Part shown: in pieces, positions 19,586 to 27,378 of the stretch
How the letters are laid out: each line of letters begins with the position of its first letter
How positions within the stretch are numbered: the first letter of the stretch is position 1
Assembly: GCF_001557115.1 (NCBI RefSeq)
Contig: NZ_LSKQ01000194.1
Span: 1-27,378 of the forward strand
DNA: 27,378 nucleotides
Direction of reading: 5' to 3'
From: Erythrobacter sp. CCH5-A1
GTDB lineage: Bacteria; Pseudomonadota; Alphaproteobacteria; Sphingomonadales; Sphingomonadaceae
Made by a program: the position numbers and the translations under genes
The notes under the pieces: model-generated
What the model was told of the DNA's origin: nothing
Database searches by the model: none
Seen by the model: only the letters and a program-made list of their open reading frames with translations

Positions 19586-21027
19586 ACCGCCCCGCTCGCC
19601 ATGATGCTCCGCAGAGCTTTGCCGAACTGGTGTTCCGGCTGCTCCCCTTTGCGGACGCGGCGAGCGTCGATCTGCCCCTGCCGCGCCTGCTGCGCCTGTC
19701 GCTGTTCCAGTTCAGCGTCGGCATGGCGATGGTGCTGCTCAACGGCACCTTGAACCGGGTGATGGTGGTCGAGCTCGGCACACCCACTTGGCTGGTCGCG
19801 CTGCTGATCGCGGTGCCGCTGCTCGCCGCGCCGTTCCGCGCGCTGATCGGGCACAAGTCCGACACCCACCGTTCGGTGCTTGGTTGGCGGCGGGTGCCCT
19901 ATATCTGGTTCGGCTCGATGATGCAGTTCGGCGGCCTCGCCATCATGCCCTTCGCGCTGCTGCTGCTTGACGAGCCGGGCCGCTTCACGATCGGCCTTGT
20001 CGCGGCGGCGGCAGCTTTCCTGCTGACCGGCATCGGCTTTCACACCACCCAGACCGCAGGCCTCGCGCTGGTCGCCGACCTTGCCCCCGAAGACAAGCGC
20101 CCGCGTGCGGTAGCGCTGCATTACGTGATGCTGCTGGTCGGCATGATGTTCTCGGCCTTCGTGATCGGCGGGGTGCTGGCGGACTTCACCAACACCAAGC
20201 TGGTGCAGGTGATCCAGGGCTGCGCGGTGCTGACGATCATCATCAACGTGGTCGCGATCTGGAAGCAGGAAGCGCGCAACCCGGCCATCACCAAGGGCCC
20301 GCAGCCCGGCGCGCCCAGCTTCTCGCAGCTGTGGAACGATTTCGTGAAGAGCGGCCGCAATGCGCGCCTCTTGACCGCGATCGGCATCGGGGCGGCAGGC
20401 TTTGCGATGCAGGACGCGCTGCTCGAGCCCTATGGCGGCGAGATTCTCGGCCTGTCGGTCGGGGCCACCACCGGGCTGACCGGGGCCTGGGCGCTGGGAT
20501 CGCTGCTGGGCTTCGTGCTGTCGGGCCGGGCGCTCGCACGCGGGTGGGACCCGCTCCGGCTGGCAGGCGCGGGGCTGGTGATCGGGATCAATGCCTTTCT
20601 GGTGGTGCTCTTCGCCGGGCCCTTTGCCGCGCCGCTGATGCTTTATGCCGGTGCGCTGGGGATCGGGGTCGGGCTCGGCCTGTTCTCGGTCGGCACGCTG
20701 ATGGAAGCGATGAACCTTGCCGAGGGCGAGACCGCCGGCCTTGCGCTCGGCGCATGGGGCGCGGTGCAGGCGAGCTGCGCAGGCCTCGGCATCGCGGTCG
20801 GCGGCCTGCTGCGCGACGCGGTCGCGGCCGCCGTGCAAAGCCACGAGCCCGCCGCCAGCATGGCGATGCGCGCCACCGGCTACGGCACTGTCTACATTCT
20901 CGAAATCGCGCTGCTCCTGGCCGGCCTTGCCGCCATCGGGCCCCTCGTGGGCTACCAGCGCCAACCTGCCTCGGGGGAAGGGGATCCCCTCGCGCGGCCG
21001 TTCGGACTTGCGGAGTTTCCGACATGA
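19582..21027 (+). CDS. lhaA: LhaA/PucC-family light-harvesting assembly protein
   Basis: A 481-residue polytopic inner-membrane protein of the BCD (PucC/LhaA) branch of the major facilitator superfamily, about 12 helices. It is implicated in light-harvesting 1 assembly and bacteriochlorophyll delivery. The start region LPRLLRLSLFQFSVGMAMVLLNGTLNRVMVVELG and the loop RALIGHKSDTHRSVLGWRRVPYIWFG are diagnostic. It lies in the conserved bchM-lhaA-puhA order, with a four-base overlap to bchM. Confidence 0.95.
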   Translation: MNRPARHDAPQSFAELVFRLLPFADAASVDLPLPRLLRLSLFQFSVGMAMVLLNGTLNRVMVVELGTPTWLVALLIAVPLLAAPFRALIGHKSDTHRSVLGWRRVPYIWFGSMMQFGGLAIMPFALLLLDEPGRFTIGLVAAAAAFLLTGIGFHTTQTAGLALVADLAPEDKRPRAVALHYVMLLVGMMFSAFVIGGVLADFTNTKLVQVIQGCAVLTIIINVVAIWKQEARNPAITKGPQPGAPSFSQLWNDFVKSGRNARLLTAIGIGAAGFAMQDALLEPYGGEILGLSVGATTGLTGAWALGSLLGFVLSGRALARGWDPLRLAGAGLVIGINAFLVVLFAGPFAAPLMLYAGALGIGVGLGLFSVGTLMEAMNLAEGETAGLALGAWGAVQASCAGLGIAVGGLLRDAVAAAVQSHEPAASMAMRATGYGTVYILEIALLLAGLAAIGPLVGYQRQPASGEGDPLARPFGLAEFPT

Positions 21028-21062
21028 TTACCCGTGCCCGCCTGCCAATCCCGTCCCTTTGC

Positions 21063-21081
21063 CCGGCTTCGCCTCAGCCGG
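21063..21081 (+). promoter_or_regulatory. Small hairpin in the lhaA-puhA gap
   Basis: CCGGCT (21063-21068) pairs with AGCCGG (21076-21081) around a seven-base loop and is followed by CTTCTTCC. It sits in the 78-base gap before puhA. It could be a weak attenuator or a 5'-end stabiliser that sets PuhA levels apart from the upstream bch genes. Evidence is structural only. Confidence 0.3.
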
Positions 21082-21105
21082 CTTCTTCCATGAGAGGAAT
21101 GTGAA

Positions 21106-21915
21106 ATGAACGCTGCCTATATCGTCGGCACTTTCGATGTTGCCGAACTCGCCTTTCTGCTGTTTTTCGGCTTCTTCGTCGCGCTGGTGTTCTACCTGAA
21201 CAAGGAAAGCCGCCGCGAAGGCTACCCGCTCGAGGACGAAGTCACCGGCGCGGTCGAGAACGACAGCCGCCTGTTCGACGGCGCCAAGAAGAGCTTCCAG
21301 CTCCCCAACGGCCGCGGCACCTACGTGCCCGAGGATGTTGCCCGCGACGACGTGAACGTGCCCGCGGTCCAGGCCTTCCGCGCTGGCGGCGCACCCTGGG
21401 TCCCGACCGGCGATGCCATGGCCGACGGCATGGGCCCGGCCGCCTTCGCCAACCGCGCGAAGTATCCCGACCTCACCTTCGACGGCAAGCCGCGGATCGT
21501 GCCGATCGCGCAGAGCCACGAGCTGGTGATCGCCCCCAATGATCCGCAGCTGGTTGGCTATCCCGTGGTCGCCGCCGACGGCGTCACGGTCGGCACGGTG
21601 AGCGACATCTGGGTCGACCAGTCCGAGCACATGGTTCGCTATCTCGAAGTCGAGTTGACCGGCGGCAAGAAAGTGCTCGCGCCGATGATGGTCGCCGCGG
21701 TCCACGGCAACAGCCTGCTGGCCGCGATCCTGCCGACCACCAGCGACGAGAAGCAGTTCGTCGAGATCGACGCGATCACCGCCGCGCAGTTCGAGGGCGT
21801 TCCCGCGCTCGAGACCGCGGGCACCATCACCCGCTACGAGGAAGACCGCATCCAGGCCTACTTCGGCGGGGGCTACATGTATGCCACTCCCGAAAGGTCG
21901 GAAGCATGGATCTGA
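21106..21915 (+). CDS. puhA: Photosynthetic reaction centre H subunit
   Basis: A 269-residue reaction centre H subunit, close to the usual ~260. One N-terminal transmembrane helix spans about residues 11-32 (VAELAFLLFFGFFVALVFYL), followed by the cytoplasmic cap starting NKESRREGYPLE. The conserved beta-rich PRC-barrel region (VGYPVVAADGVTVGTVSDIWVDQSEHMVRYLEVEL) is clear. The ATG at 21106 has AGAGGA upstream. It caps the PufL/M complex on the cytoplasmic side and takes part in proton transfer to QB. The gene overlaps puhB by ten bases. Confidence 0.97.
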   Translation: MNAAYIVGTFDVAELAFLLFFGFFVALVFYLNKESRREGYPLEDEVTGAVENDSRLFDGAKKSFQLPNGRGTYVPEDVARDDVNVPAVQAFRAGGAPWVPTGDAMADGMGPAAFANRAKYPDLTFDGKPRIVPIAQSHELVIAPNDPQLVGYPVVAADGVTVGTVSDIWVDQSEHMVRYLEVELTGGKKVLAPMMVAAVHGNSLLAAILPTTSDEKQFVEIDAITAAQFEGVPALETAGTITRYEEDRIQAYFGGGYMYATPERSEAWI

Positions 21916-22688
21916 CAGCCAAGGCGGACGTGATGGCAGCACCGGGGGCGGCGGGGGAAACGCCGCTGCCCACCGGCGGCTTCGATCACGCCGCGCTCGA
22001 GAATGACGGCCCCAAGGCCTTCGGCGACCGCATGGGCACGCCGCAGCCTGACGAGCGCGTGCTGTGGAAGGGCCGCCCGCAGCGCGGCCTGCTCGCGCGC
22101 ACCGCGTTCCACAGCCGCAGCGCGAGCGCCTACATGGCCGCGCTGGTGGTGATCGCGCTGGTGACGGGCCGCAATGATGCCGCGATCGTCGCCGCACTGC
22201 TCGGTGTTGCGCTTGCCGCGATCCTGCACCTGCTCGCCTGGGCGAGCGCGCGCTCGACGCTCTACATCCTAACCGACCAGCGCCTGATCATGCGCATCGG
22301 CATCGCGATCGAGACGCGGGTGAACATTCCGCTGAAGCAGATCACGGCCGCGCATCTCGCGGTACGCAGCAAGGACGGCCACGGCGATATTGCCTTCGAG
22401 CTGGCCGGCGAACGCCTGCTGACCACGCTGCTGCTGTGGCCGCATGTCCGCCCCTTCCGCTATGCCCGGCCCGAGCCGATGCTGCGCGCCGTGCCCGACG
22501 CCGCCGCGCTCGCGCAGATGGTCGCCGAGGCGCGTGCGCGGTTCGGCGCGATCGAGCGCAATTTGAGCGAGATCAAGGAAGCCGCCCCGGCCAGCGGGCA
22601 GACCGCAGGGCAAGGTACGGCCGTGCCGCCGCGCCTCGCCCCGGCAATCCGCCGCGGCGAGCCCGGCCTCGAAGGAGCCCCCGCATGA
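21906..22688 (+). CDS. puhB: Photosynthetic complex assembly protein PuhB
   Basis: A 260-residue membrane protein with a bacterial PH-like domain. Three hydrophobic stretches lie in residues ~75-120. The PH-domain core is STLYILTDQRLIMRIGIAIETRVNIPLKQI. PuhB helps assemble the reaction centre and LH1 core. About 45 N-terminal residues and a ~40-residue C-terminal tail are low-complexity and probably flexible. The ATG lies inside the end of puhA and the stop overlaps puhC by four bases. Confidence 0.94.
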   Translation: MDLTAKADVMAAPGAAGETPLPTGGFDHAALENDGPKAFGDRMGTPQPDERVLWKGRPQRGLLARTAFHSRSASAYMAALVVIALVTGRNDAAIVAALLGVALAAILHLLAWASARSTLYILTDQRLIMRIGIAIETRVNIPLKQITAAHLAVRSKDGHGDIAFELAGERLLTTLLLWPHVRPFRYARPEPMLRAVPDAAALAQMVAEARARFGAIERNLSEIKEAAPASGQTAGQGTAVPPRLAPAIRRGEPGLEGAPA

Positions 22689-23173
22689 TCGTTCGCGAAT
22701 ACGAGAAGGACGAGATCACCGTCCACAGGGCGCCGCTCATGCTGATGGGCGGGATCGTCGCCATTTCGCTGGCGCTGACCGCCTCGGTAACGCTGGGCTT
22801 CGTCCCCAGGCAATCGGTGCCCGCCGAAGCGCGCGCTGCTGCCGGGATCGGCATGGCGCAGGAACGCACCCTGCGCTTCTTCGACGAGCCCGACGGCAGC
22901 GTCCGGATCGAGGACGGCACGACCGGCGAGGTGCTGGCACGCCACGGCGTCGGCGAAGGCGGCTTCATCCGTGCCACGGTGCGTAGCCTCGTCCACCAGC
23001 GCCGCATCCGCAATATCGGGCCCGAGACCGCCTTCACCCTCACCGAATGGCAGAACGGCAACCTCACCCTCGCCGACCCGGCGACGGGGCGCTCCGTCGA
23101 GGTCAGCTCCTTCGGGCCGGACAACCGTGCGGTCTATCAGACCTTGCTGCCCGCAAAGGGAGCGACCCGCTGA
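22685..23173 (+). CDS. puhC: Photosynthetic complex assembly protein PuhC
   Basis: A 162-residue protein with one N-terminal membrane anchor (about 17-39, APLMLMGGIVAISLALTASVTLGF) and a soluble, presumably periplasmic domain containing RTLRFFDEPDGSVRIEDGTTGEVL and the conserved GEGGFIRATVRSLVHQRR segment. PuhC supports LH1-reaction centre core formation. The ATG at 22685 overlaps the puhB stop. Its TGA shares a base with the next ATG. Confidence 0.92.
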   Translation: MIVREYEKDEITVHRAPLMLMGGIVAISLALTASVTLGFVPRQSVPAEARAAAGIGMAQERTLRFFDEPDGSVRIEDGTTGEVLARHGVGEGGFIRATVRSLVHQRRIRNIGPETAFTLTEWQNGNLTLADPATGRSVEVSSFGPDNRAVYQTLLPAKGATR

Positions 23174-23475
23174 TGGCGCTCGGCTTCCTCACCGCGACCA
23201 GCTTCGATACGCCCTGCACGATCACGGTGGAGCAGAGCTCGGAACACTTCCACGCCCATGTCGAGCTTGATGGCGACATCGCCATGGAGCCGGGCGACAA
23301 GGTCCGCGTCCACGGTGCGCCGATCCAGATTCCGTTCGGCACCCGCCAGGTGTTCGAACGCCGCGCCACCGTCACCCGCGCGAGCCCGCTGAAGCGCGCC
23401 CTGACCAAGGCCGCCGCCTATTTCGATCTGGCCGAACTCTACGAAGTCAGCTTCAACGCCGGGAGGATCAAATGA
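23173..23475 (+). CDS. 100-residue PGC protein of unknown function between puhC and acsF
   Basis: A small soluble protein starting at ATG 23173 (TGATG with puhC) and ending in an ATGA overlap with acsF, so it is tightly coupled to both. The sequence looks beta-rich, with FHAHVELDGDIAMEPGDKVRVHGAPIQIPFGT and a C-terminal helix ALTKAAAYFDLAELYEV. There is no signal peptide or membrane helix. A small unknown gene at this spot is a recurring PGC feature as far as I recall. A role in core-complex assembly or as an AcsF partner is plausible but inferred. Confidence 0.75.
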   Translation: MALGFLTATSFDTPCTITVEQSSEHFHAHVELDGDIAMEPGDKVRVHGAPIQIPFGTRQVFERRATVTRASPLKRALTKAAAYFDLAELYEVSFNAGRIK

Positions 23476-24533
23476 ACGCCTACAAGCCGATGACCAGCGA
23501 AGAGGCGATGGCGATCGCCACGCAGGACACGATGCTGACCCCGCGTTTCTACACCACCGATTACGACGCGCTGGACGCGATCGACGTCACCCCCGTGCGC
23601 GCCGAATGGGACCAGCTGATCGCCGACATGGTGGGCGATCCCAACAAGCTCCACTTCAAGCACAACGACAGCTTCAAGGGCGTGATCGAGGGGCTCGAGC
23701 CTGCGCTGCGGCGCGAATTCACCGATTTCATGGTGAGCTCTATGACCAGCGAGTTCTCGGGCTGCGTCCTCTATGCCGAGATCGCCCGGCGCACCAAGAA
23801 CCCGGACGTGAAGCAGCTCTTCCGCCTGCTCGCGCGCGACGAGAGCCGCCATGCCGGCTTCATCAACGAGAGCCTCAAGGATGCCGGCATCGGCGTCGAC
23901 CTCGGCTATCTGACCCGGACCAAGAAATACACCTACTTCAAGCCGAAGTTCATCTTCTACGCGGTCTACCTGTCCGAGAAGATCGGCTATGCGCGCTACA
24001 TCACGATCTTCCGCCATCTGGCGAGGAACCCGCAATACAAGTTCCACCCGATCTTCGACTGGTTCGAGGAATGGTGCAACGACGAGTTCCGCCACGGCGA
24101 GGCCTTCGCCATGCTGCTGCGCTCGGACCCCAAGCTGCTCGAGGGCGCCAACAAGCTGTGGGTGCGCTTCTTCCTGCTCTCGGTCTATGCAACCATGTAC
24201 GTCCGCGATCACAACCGCCCGGTGTTCCACGCCGCGCTGGGCGTCGATCCGACCGAGTATGACTACAAGGTCTTCGCCATCTGCAACCAGATCGCCCGGC
24301 AGGTCTTCCCGGTCGAGCTCGACATCGACAGCCCGGCCTTCCGCCGCCAGATGGAAAAGCTGCGTCTCGCCGCCGCCCGCATCGAGGACGGCAAGGCGAA
24401 AGGCGGCATCGGCGGGATGATCGCGCGGGCCAGCGGCATGGCGAGCGCTGGCCTCGCCTTTGCCCGCATGTACCTGCAGCGGCCCAAGCCCAACACCCTC
24501 CCCCGCTCGATCCGGCTGCAACCCGCGTGGTGA
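23472..24533 (+). CDS. acsF: Aerobic Mg-protoporphyrin IX monomethyl ester cyclase
   Basis: A 353-residue di-iron, oxygen-dependent cyclase that forms the isocyclic ring of protochlorophyllide. The ferritin-like metal ligands are visible: Glu94 (TSEFSG), Glu124 and His127 (DESRH), Glu169 (YLSEK), and Glu205 and His208 (DEFRH). The family segment RFYTTDYDALDAIDVT is near the N-terminus. No radical-SAM cyclase (bchE) is in the window, in line with an aerobic life style. The ATG overlaps the preceding stop by four bases; its TGA overlaps the puhE start. Confidence 0.97.
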   Translation: MNAYKPMTSEEAMAIATQDTMLTPRFYTTDYDALDAIDVTPVRAEWDQLIADMVGDPNKLHFKHNDSFKGVIEGLEPALRREFTDFMVSSMTSEFSGCVLYAEIARRTKNPDVKQLFRLLARDESRHAGFINESLKDAGIGVDLGYLTRTKKYTYFKPKFIFYAVYLSEKIGYARYITIFRHLARNPQYKFHPIFDWFEEWCNDEFRHGEAFAMLLRSDPKLLEGANKLWVRFFLLSVYATMYVRDHNRPVFHAALGVDPTEYDYKVFAICNQIARQVFPVELDIDSPAFRRQMEKLRLAAARIEDGKAKGGIGGMIARASGMASAGLAFARMYLQRPKPNTLPRSIRLQPAW

Positions 24534-25321
24534 GCTGGAGCGGCCATGTTGTCCCGTTCATGGTGACGGTGGCGATCTGGTTCGTCGCGACCGGGCTGAT
24601 CGCCTGGGCGGACAACCGCGAGCGCGCCACCTTCTCGCGCTCGCTGCTGATCGGCAGCGTGGCGGGGATCGCGGGGCTGCTGGTGATCCTGCTGTCCTCG
24701 CTCGTCGTGCATGTCTGGGCGGTGTACCTGTCCTTCCTCGGCGCGCTGATGGTGTGGGGGTGGCACGAGCTCAGCTTCCTCACCGGCGCCTCGGCCGGCC
24801 CGCGCCGCGGCCCTGCCGACCCTTCGCTCACCGGAATCGCCCGCTTCCGCCAGGCCGCGGCCACAGTGATGCACCACGAGGTCGCCCTCGCGGTGACGGC
24901 GCTGCTGCTGATCTCGCTCTCGTGGAACGCCCCCAACCAGATCGGCGCGACGGTGTTTGTGCTGATGTTCGGGATGCGGCTGATCTCGAAGATCAACCTC
25001 TTCGTGGGCGTGCCCAATTCCTCGTCGGAGATGCTCCCCGACCAGCTCGCCTACCTCAAAACTTATTTCGGCCCCAATCGGATGACGCTGCTGCTTGGCC
25101 TTTCGATCGCGGCCATCGCCGGGGCAACCGCGTGGTTCGCCGCCCTCGCGCTCGCCGCCCCCGTGGGCAGCGCCGCCATGGTCGGCGCGAGCCTGCTGAC
25201 CACGCTCGCCCTCCTGGGCGTGCTCGAACACCTGTTTCTGGCCCTCCCCTTCCGTGACGGGATGCTGTGGGGCTGGGCCTATCCGCAGCGCCGCGCGGCG
25301 GCGCCAAGCAAACGAGACTGA
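24530..25321 (+). CDS. puhE: Photosynthetic complex assembly protein PuhE
   Basis: A polytopic membrane protein of about 263 residues with roughly seven hydrophobic helices. The family segments [48 protein letters not shown] and [18 protein letters not shown] are diagnostic of PuhE. It is a conserved PGC protein linked to reaction centre/LH1 assembly. Two adjacent GTG codons (24527 and 24530) can start it. I chose 24530 because it gives the GTGA four-base overlap that matches the rest of the operon. Confidence 0.92.
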   Translation: MSWSGHVVPFMVTVAIWFVATGLIAWADNRERATFSRSLLIGSVAGIAGLLVILLSSLVVHVWAVYLSFLGALMVWGWHELSFLTGASAGPRRGPADPSLTGIARFRQAAATVMHHEVALAVTALLLISLSWNAPNQIGATVFVLMFGMRLISKINLFVGVPNSSSEMLPDQLAYLKTYFGPNRMTLLLGLSIAAIAGATAWFAALALAAPVGSAAMVGASLLTTLALLGVLEHLFLALPFRDGMLWGWAYPQRRAAAPSKRD

Positions 25322-25352
25322 AAGCAAGATAATGACGACAGAGGGAACCCGC

Positions 25353-26573
25353 ATGGACTTCGAAGCCTTTTTCGCCGGTGAACTGGACGTGGTGCGCGCC
25401 GATGGCCGCTACCGGGTGTTCACCGACATCAAGCGCCACCGCGGCCGCTTCCCCCACGCCACCCGCTTCGTCGAAAACGAGACTCAGGCGGTGACCGTGT
25501 GGTGCTCGAACGATTATCTCGGCATGGGGCAGCACCCCGCGGTGCTCGAGGCGATGCATGCCTGCCTCGACGAATGCGGCGCGGGCGCAGGCGGTACACG
25601 CAATATCTCGGGCACCAACCACTACCACGTGGAACTCGAAGCCGAGCTCGCCGACCTCCACAACAAGGAAGCCGCGCTGCTGTTCACCTCGGGCTACGTC
25701 TCGAACTGGGCGGGCCTCGGCACGCTCGCGAGCAAGATCCCGGGCTGCGTCGTGTTCTCCGATGCGCTCAACCACGCCTCGATGATCGAAGGCATCCGCC
25801 ACTCCCGCGCGCCCTACAAGGTGTGGCGCCACAATGACGCGGAGCACCTCGACGAGCTGCTCTCGCTATACGGCCCCGAAGTGCCCAAGCTGGTCGCCTT
25901 CGAGAGCGTCTATTCGATGGACGGCGACATCGCCCCCATCGCCGACATCCTCGACGTGTGCGAGAAGCACGGCGCGATGAGCTATATCGATGAAGTCCAC
26001 GCCGTCGGCCTCTACGGCCCGCGCGGCGGCGGGGTGGCCGAGCGCGAAGGGCTGATGGACCGCATCACCGTGATCGAAGGTACGCTCGGCAAGGCGTACG
26101 GCGTCATGGGTGGCTATATCGCGGCTTCGGCCAACCTCGTCGATTTCGTGCGCAGCTTCGCCAGCGGCTTCATCTTCTCGACCGCGCTGCCCCCCGCCAT
26201 CGCGGCGGGCGCGGCGGCCAGCATCCGGCACCTGAAAACCAGCAGCGCCGAGCGCGAGCTTCAGCAGAAGCGCGTCGCGCAGGTGCGCCGCGCGCTCGAC
26301 ATCATGGGCATCCCGCACCTCGACAACCCGAGCCACATCATCCCGGTGATGGTGGGCGATGCCAAGAAGTGCAAGATGATCAGCGACTGGCTGATGGACA
26401 ACCACGGCATCTACGTCCAGCCGATCAACTACCCGACCGTGCCGGTGGGCACAGAGCGCCTGCGCGTGACGCCCTCGCCGGTGCACTCGGATGGCGACAT
26501 CGACCGGCTGATCAAGGCGCTTTCCGAAATCTGGTCGCATTGCGAACTGGCGCGGATGGCCACCGCCGCCTGA
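25353..26573 (+). CDS. hemA: 5-aminolevulinate synthase
   Basis: A 406-residue PLP-dependent enzyme of the C4 pathway, condensing glycine and succinyl-CoA to 5-aminolevulinate, the first committed tetrapyrrole precursor. Visible features are the substrate region [35 protein letters not shown], the PLP-stacking LNHASM, the cofactor Asp in [12 protein letters not shown] and the Schiff-base Lys247 in GTLGKAYG. The ATG at 25353 is preceded by GAGGG at good spacing; an ATG 21 bases upstream has no ribosome-binding site. hemA at the end of the puh-acsF-puhE block is standard for PGCs. Confidence 0.96.
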   Translation: MDFEAFFAGELDVVRADGRYRVFTDIKRHRGRFPHATRFVENETQAVTVWCSNDYLGMGQHPAVLEAMHACLDECGAGAGGTRNISGTNHYHVELEAELADLHNKEAALLFTSGYVSNWAGLGTLASKIPGCVVFSDALNHASMIEGIRHSRAPYKVWRHNDAEHLDELLSLYGPEVPKLVAFESVYSMDGDIAPIADILDVCEKHGAMSYIDEVHAVGLYGPRGGGVAEREGLMDRITVIEGTLGKAYGVMGGYIAASANLVDFVRSFASGFIFSTALPPAIAAGAAASIRHLKTSSAERELQQKRVAQVRRALDIMGIPHLDNPSHIIPVMVGDAKKCKMISDWLMDNHGIYVQPINYPTVPVGTERLRVTPSPVHSDGDIDRLIKALSEIWSHCELARMATAA

Positions 26574-26618
26574 GGTTTCCAGACTGACAGGACTACCGGC
26601 TCTCCCTTGGACGGGAGC

Positions 26619-26657
26619 GAGGGCGGTCGCCTTTGGGGGAAGGCGGTCGCCCTCTTT
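26619..26657 (+). terminator. Terminator-like hairpin after hemA
   Basis: A stem of about 15 bases: GAGGGCGGTCGCCTT (26619-26633) pairs with AAGGCGGTCGCCCTC (26640-26654) apart from two central mismatches, and is followed by TTT. It lies 45 bases beyond the hemA stop and probably ends the long bch-puh-hemA transcription unit. A smaller hairpin (CTCCC/GGGAG, 26602-26617) precedes it. I see nothing else in the gap to 26792. Confidence 0.6.
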
Positions 26658-26792
26658 GCGTTGCGGGGCGGCGGTTTATGGGTCATGGCGTAAGCGGGGC
26701 GAATGTCGGCAAGTGGGTGGAGAGCAGTCAGTCACTCTACGCCCGGCTATTTACCGGAACAGCGATCGGACCAAAGCCAATGTGCGTTTATA

Positions 26793-27284
26793 CTATGGTT
26801 CAGTTGACGTCGACGCCGGATTAGAAGATAGGGACGGCTTCCAATATACTGCAACGTCGTCCGGATCGTATTCAGGGAAGGCTATTTCGAGCGAAGCGTC
26901 TCTTCGCCATTCGCTGTAGCCTTGCCAGTCAGTAATGACGTTATCTTGCACATACTCGGAGTGCCCGGAATACCAATACTCGAGAACTCGGAGTGTTTCG
27001 CTCAAGGCGGACGCGTTGACGCCTCCGACATTTGGGGGATCGCCGTAACCTAAGGTGCGGTTTCGGATTGCCGCCGCGATTGCGCGATCCTGACCGCCTT
27101 CAAGGGCTACGACGAACCGGATACCTGTGTCTTGACAAGCGATCTCGACCAGCGCTGCCTCTTTTGCGCCGATGCCAGTCGAGTATTCAGGATCGAAAGC
27201 ATCATAGCGGGGGATGCCTCCTTGTTGCCACCATATTGGAGGCTCAGGAATGCGCGAGATGATGTCGTAGTAGTCTCGATACAT
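26793..27284 (-). CDS. Protein of unknown function, lower-GC gene
   Basis: A 163-residue acidic, aromatic-rich soluble protein starting at ATG 27284. The beginning MYRDYYDIISRIPEPPIWWQQGGIPRYDAFDPEYS is distinctive, followed by GAKEAALVEIACQDTGIRFVVAL, which resembles a small beta-sheet module, and an EYDPDDVAVYW end. I do not recognise a named family. Its base composition is clearly lower in GC than the PGC genes and it reads against them, so it marks the edge of the cluster and may be of accessory origin. Confidence 0.6.
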   Translation of the reverse strand: MYRDYYDIISRIPEPPIWWQQGGIPRYDAFDPEYSTGIGAKEAALVEIACQDTGIRFVVALEGGQDRAIAAAIRNRTLGYGDPPNVGGVNASALSETLRVLEYWYSGHSEYVQDNVITDWQGYSEWRRDASLEIAFPEYDPDDVAVYWKPSLSSNPASTSTEP

Positions 27285-27352
27285 GACCTGTCAGTACAGC
27301 ACTGAGGTCAAAAAAGAATGAAGTCCGCAACTGATGTCGTGGACGGCTCTCC

Positions 27353-27364
27353 ACCCCGCGGGGT
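27353..27364. other. Perfect 12-bp palindrome at the right edge
   Basis: ACCCCGCGGGGT lies upstream of the minus-strand unknown gene. The window ends 14 bases later, so it cannot be tied to a promoter, terminator or neighbouring gene. Confidence 0.2.
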
Positions 27365-27378
27365 AATTTCTGCGGATC

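Noticed and set aside
18961..20700. Long plus-strand frame running from inside bchM to the end of lhaA
   Set aside because: Only the part from the ATG at 19582 is lhaA; the upstream part is Arg-rich out-of-frame bchM sequence.
26656..26919. Short plus-strand frame after hemA
   Set aside because: It overlaps the terminator region and the end of the minus-strand unknown gene and has no recognisable start signal or domain.
27285..27378. A tRNA or attachment site at the right edge
   Set aside because: The GC palindrome and flanks do not fold into a cloverleaf by eye and no direct repeat partner is visible in the window.

Overview
This is a GC-rich, gene-dense window from an aerobic anoxygenic phototrophic alphaproteobacterium. 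Gene content and protein style point to Sphingomonadales, most likely Erythrobacteraceae (Erythrobacter/Porphyrobacter type); the taxon is an inference. Only the oxygen-dependent cyclase gene acsF is seen and no bchE, which fits an aerobic phototroph. The right two thirds is part of the photosynthesis gene cluster (PGC).

Layout. (1) 1-3302, minus strand: an OmpR/PhoB-type response regulator with a degenerate receiver, an SDR oxidoreductase, an acyl-CoA dehydrogenase and a small unknown protein. (2) 3303-3558: intergenic palindromic elements. (3) 3559-8344: ferredoxin-NADP reductase and a ferric iron ABC transporter (fbpA and fbpC minus, fbpB plus, head to head with no intergenic space). (4) 8531-13687, plus: bchI-bchD-bchO, a 52-aa membrane protein, an RluE-type pseudouridine synthase and RlmJ, mostly joined by 4-base stop/start overlaps. 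(5) 13763-17968: one 1401-codon frame whose first ~475 codons encode a DUF1963-type protein and whose last ~920 encode BchH without its N-terminal region. (6) 17985-26573, plus: bchL-bchM-lhaA-puhA-puhB-puhC-(100 aa unknown)-acsF-puhE-hemA, the conserved PGC order. (7) 26574-27378: a terminator-like hairpin and a lower-GC unknown gene on the minus strand.

How the genes work together. HemA makes 5-aminolevulinate. BchI, BchD and BchH insert Mg into protoporphyrin IX, BchM methylates the product, AcsF closes the isocyclic ring, and BchL is the ATPase of the dark-operative protochlorophyllide reductase. LhaA, PuhB, PuhC and PuhE assist assembly of the reaction centre/LH1 complex around PuhA. The iron transporter next door could supply iron for the di-iron and Fe-S enzymes of the pathway.

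The most striking observation is the in-frame DUF1963::BchH join. It coincides with the absence of bchF-bchN-bchB, which normally precede bchH, and with the direct abutment of the bchIDO block to the bchHLM-puh block. It could be a real rearrangement or deletion breakpoint, a new fusion protein or an assembly chimera; the sequence alone cannot decide.
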